DNA of 7,218 nucleotides from Azonexaceae bacterium. GTDB taxonomy: Bacteria > Pseudomonadota > Gammaproteobacteria > Burkholderiales > Rhodocyclaceae. The DNA is taken from the NCBI GenBank assembly GCA_009469685.1, contig SSTA01000045.1, positions 1 through 7,218 on the forward strand. Reading direction: 5' to 3'. The notes below the pieces were generated by a model, which ran no database searches, had not been told where the DNA came from, and saw only the letters and a list, made by a program, of their open reading frames with translations. The position numbers and the translations under genes are program-made. Shown piece by piece: positions 5,777 through 7,218 of the stretch (position 1 is the first letter of the stretch; every line of letters begins with the position of its first letter).

Positions 5777-6501
5777 TGAAGGCGCTGTTGCTCTTCCTGA
5801 TGGCCGGCAAGATCGGCAAGTTCCTGTTGACCGGGGGCACCATGCTGATCTCCGTGGTCACCTACGCCTGGGTCTATGGCTGGCGCTACGCCGTCGGCCT
5901 GGTCGGCCTCATCTTCGTGCACGAAATGGGGCATTACCTGGCGGCCAGGCAGGTAGGGCTCAAGGTCGGAGCGCCCTGCTTCATTCCTTTCGTAGGCGCC
6001 TGGATCGAATTGAAGGAGCAACCGATGAATGCGGAGGTCGAGGCTTTCGTCGGCATGGCCGGGCCCCTGCTCGGCACCGCCGGCGCGTTCCTTTGCTTCC
6101 TGGTGGCCGAGAACCAGGGCAGCCGCATGCTGATGGCCATCGCCTACTCGGGGTTCATGCTCAACCTCTTCAATCTGATTCCCCTTTCGCCGCTGGATGG
6201 CGGGCGCATCGTGGCGGTGATCTCGCCGAAGATCTGGTACGTCGGAATTCCCATCCTCATCGGGCTCTTTCTCTGGCGGCCCAGCCCCATGCTTCTGCTG
6301 CTGGCCGTCCTGGCCGTCCCGAAAATCCTCGATGCCCTGAAGAATCGGGATTTCGAGCAGTCGCCCTACTACATCGCCGATGGGGCGACGCGCCTTCGCT
6401 TTGCCGCCCAGTACCTCCTGCTGGCCGGATTCCTCGCGATCACCGTCTTTTCGGTCCATGAGCAGATGACGGGTGGCCCCGGCCTGGACGTTCCGCTCTG
6501 A
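5773..6501 (+). CDS. Site-2 protease family (M50) intramembrane metalloprotease
   Basis: A 242-residue polytopic membrane protein with the zinc-protease motif HEMGH (His50, Glu51, His54) at the end of a hydrophobic helix and the second M50 motif NLIPLSPLDGGR at 134-145, where Asp142 is the expected third zinc ligand. Other hydrophobic segments lie at about 24-48, 92-112, 118-140, 155-187 and 213-228. M50 proteases cut membrane proteins within or near the bilayer, often releasing a regulator or clearing signal-peptide remnants. No PDZ insertion is visible, so it is not an RseP-type enzyme; it is a minimal site-2 protease. ATG 5773 overlaps the J-protein stop (ATGA); the adjacent ATG 5776 is equally possible. 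No Shine-Dalgarno is evident, so translational coupling is likely. The substrate is unknown. Confidence 0.92.
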   Translation: MMKALLLFLMAGKIGKFLLTGGTMLISVVTYAWVYGWRYAVGLVGLIFVHEMGHYLAARQVGLKVGAPCFIPFVGAWIELKEQPMNAEVEAFVGMAGPLLGTAGAFLCFLVAENQGSRMLMAIAYSGFMLNLFNLIPLSPLDGGRIVAVISPKIWYVGIPILIGLFLWRPSPMLLLLAVLAVPKILDALKNRDFEQSPYYIADGATRLRFAAQYLLLAGFLAITVFSVHEQMTGGPGLDVPL

Positions 6502-6508
6502 GGCAGGG

Positions 6509-6538
6509 CTTGCCGAGCGCTGCGGTCGTCTCGGCAAG
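6509..6538 (+). terminator. Stem-loop just after the protease gene, possible transcript end
   Basis: CTTGCCGAG (6509-6517) and CTCGGCAAG (6530-6538) form a perfect 9-bp stem with a 12-nt loop, starting 8 nt past the protease stop. No T-tract follows, so it is not a classic intrinsic terminator. Its position suggests a transcript-end or mRNA-stabilising structure. Confidence 0.4.
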
Positions 6539-6825
6539 ATCGATCTCGCCCATCCTGCCGGATTCCGGTTTGCTGCTCGCCGGGCGGCCGCACCGCCCGT
6601 CAGGGGCGCGGCGAGATCCGCAAGATTCGGGTCGACGGGCGGGCCGGACGGAGCGAGTATGGCGGCCATCGCCATTTCCGGAATTCGTCGTGCGCCTTCT
6701 GCCCGAAGCTTGCTTTGTCGACTCGTCTGGCCCTGGGGTGAGGGTAGAGCCGCGGGGCGCCGGGATGGGGCGGCCATGCCCCGGTGCCGCCCTCGACCCG
6801 GCGTGGCGGACCGGGGGATGCGTCC
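6539..6825. other. Non-coding gap upstream of the AraC-Ogt gene
   Basis: Open frames cross this stretch on both strands, but their translations are arginine-, proline- and glycine-rich with no recognisable domain, as expected from GC-rich non-coding DNA. A small inverted repeat ATGGCG/CGCCAT (6659-6664 with 6670-6675) is present. I see no convincing -35/-10 pair. A GGGGGA Shine-Dalgarno at 6813-6818 serves the next gene. Confidence 0.5.
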
Positions 6826-7218
6826 ATGGATGAGGGCGCGCCGCGGCCCGGGGACTACGAGCGCATCGCCCGGGCCATCGCGTTCATCGCCGAGCGGGTG
6901 GGCGAGCAGCCGACTCTGGAGGCGGTCGCCGCCCACGTCCATCTCAGCCCTTTCCATTTTCAGCGGCTGTTTTGCCGCTGGGCCGGCACCAGCCCCAAGC
7001 GTTTCCTGCAGGTGCTCACGGTCGAGCGGGCCAAGGGCCTGCTGGAAGCTTCCCGCTCCCTCCTGGAGGTTTCCGAGGAACTTGGGCTGAGCAGCAGTTC
7101 GCGCCTGTACGACCACTTCGTGCACCTGGAAGCCATGACTCCCGGCGAGTATCGGGGCGGCGGCCTCGGTCTCGTCATCGACTACGGGTTCCACGCGACG
7201 CCCTTCGGGTGGGCGCTG
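6826..7218 (+). CDS. AraC-type regulator fused to methylated-DNA-cysteine methyltransferase (Ada-like), 3' end missing
   Basis: The first 131 residues of an Ada-like bifunctional protein. Residues about 10-110 form an AraC-family double helix-turn-helix: IARAIAFIAERVGEQPTLEAVA is followed by the first HTH ending SPFHFQRLFCRWAGTSPKRF, then a second HTH region ending RLYDHFVHLEAMTPGEY. The sequence continues with IDYGFHATPFGWAL, which matches the beginning of the Ogt methyltransferase domain in such fusions; the catalytic PCHRV region lies beyond the window. The family removes O6-methyl groups from guanine and can regulate alkylation-response genes. There is no N-terminal Ada zinc domain with its methyl-accepting cysteine, so the protein is shorter than E. 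coli Ada. The start, ATG 6826, has GGGGGA 7 nt upstream. Confidence 0.88.
   Translation, partial: MDEGAPRPGDYERIARAIAFIAERVGEQPTLEAVAAHVHLSPFHFQRLFCRWAGTSPKRFLQVLTVERAKGLLEASRSLLEVSEELGLSSSSRLYDHFVHLEAMTPGEYRGGGLGLVIDYGFHATPFGWAL

Noticed and set aside
6510..6833. 107-codon plus-strand open frame in the last gap
   Set aside because: Begins in the stem-loop, is low-complexity Arg/Pro/Gly sequence, and overlaps the start of the AraC-Ogt gene in another frame.
5659..7194. 511-codon minus-strand open frame over the J protein, protease, gap and AraC gene
   Set aside because: It crosses three well-supported plus-strand genes and a gap, and shows no motif; again a GC-bias shadow.

Overview
The window is GC-rich throughout and its codons favour G or C at the third position. 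Gene content (ThiM, a HAMP histidine kinase, a fluoroacetate-dehalogenase-like hydrolase, DUF2167, an AraC-Ogt fusion) suggests a Gram-negative chromosome, most likely a beta- or gammaproteobacterium. There is no rRNA, tRNA, transposase, phage gene or CRISPR array, so I cannot name a genus. The region reads as ordinary chromosome.

Layout. (1) 1-726, minus strand: 3'-truncated hydroxyethylthiazole kinase (thiM), missed by simple ORF calling because it runs off the window edge. (2) 727-1135: a 409-bp divergent intergenic region. It holds a candidate thiM promoter, a thiM leader of about 150 nt that can fold but lacks TPP-riboswitch signatures, a cluster of TCGCAA motifs over the thiM -35, two abutting perfect palindromes midway between the two predicted promoters, and a candidate promoter for the kinase. 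(3) 1136-3641, plus strand: a two-TM sensor histidine kinase with no receiver domain, followed 7 nt later by an alpha/beta hydrolase carrying the full residue set of fluoroacetate dehalogenases. (4) 3642-3804: a short, relatively AT-rich gap. (5) 3805-6501: four tightly packed plus-strand genes encoding a DUF2167 protein, an unknown membrane protein with a C-terminal CxxC, a membrane-anchored J-domain protein and a minimal M50 site-2 protease. (6) 6502-6825: a non-coding gap opening with a 9-bp stem-loop. (7) 6826 to the end: 5' part of an AraC-type regulator fused to an O6-methylguanine-DNA methyltransferase (Ada-like).

How the genes may work together. The four-gene cluster is the most system-like part. 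Three junctions overlap (TTGA, 22 nt, ATGA), every product is predicted to touch the membrane, and an Hsp70 co-chaperone sits beside an intramembrane protease. A membrane-protein quality-control or regulated-proteolysis module is a reasonable inference, not something the sequence proves. The kinase and dehalogenase are probably co-transcribed; no response regulator is present in the window, so the kinase is an orphan here.
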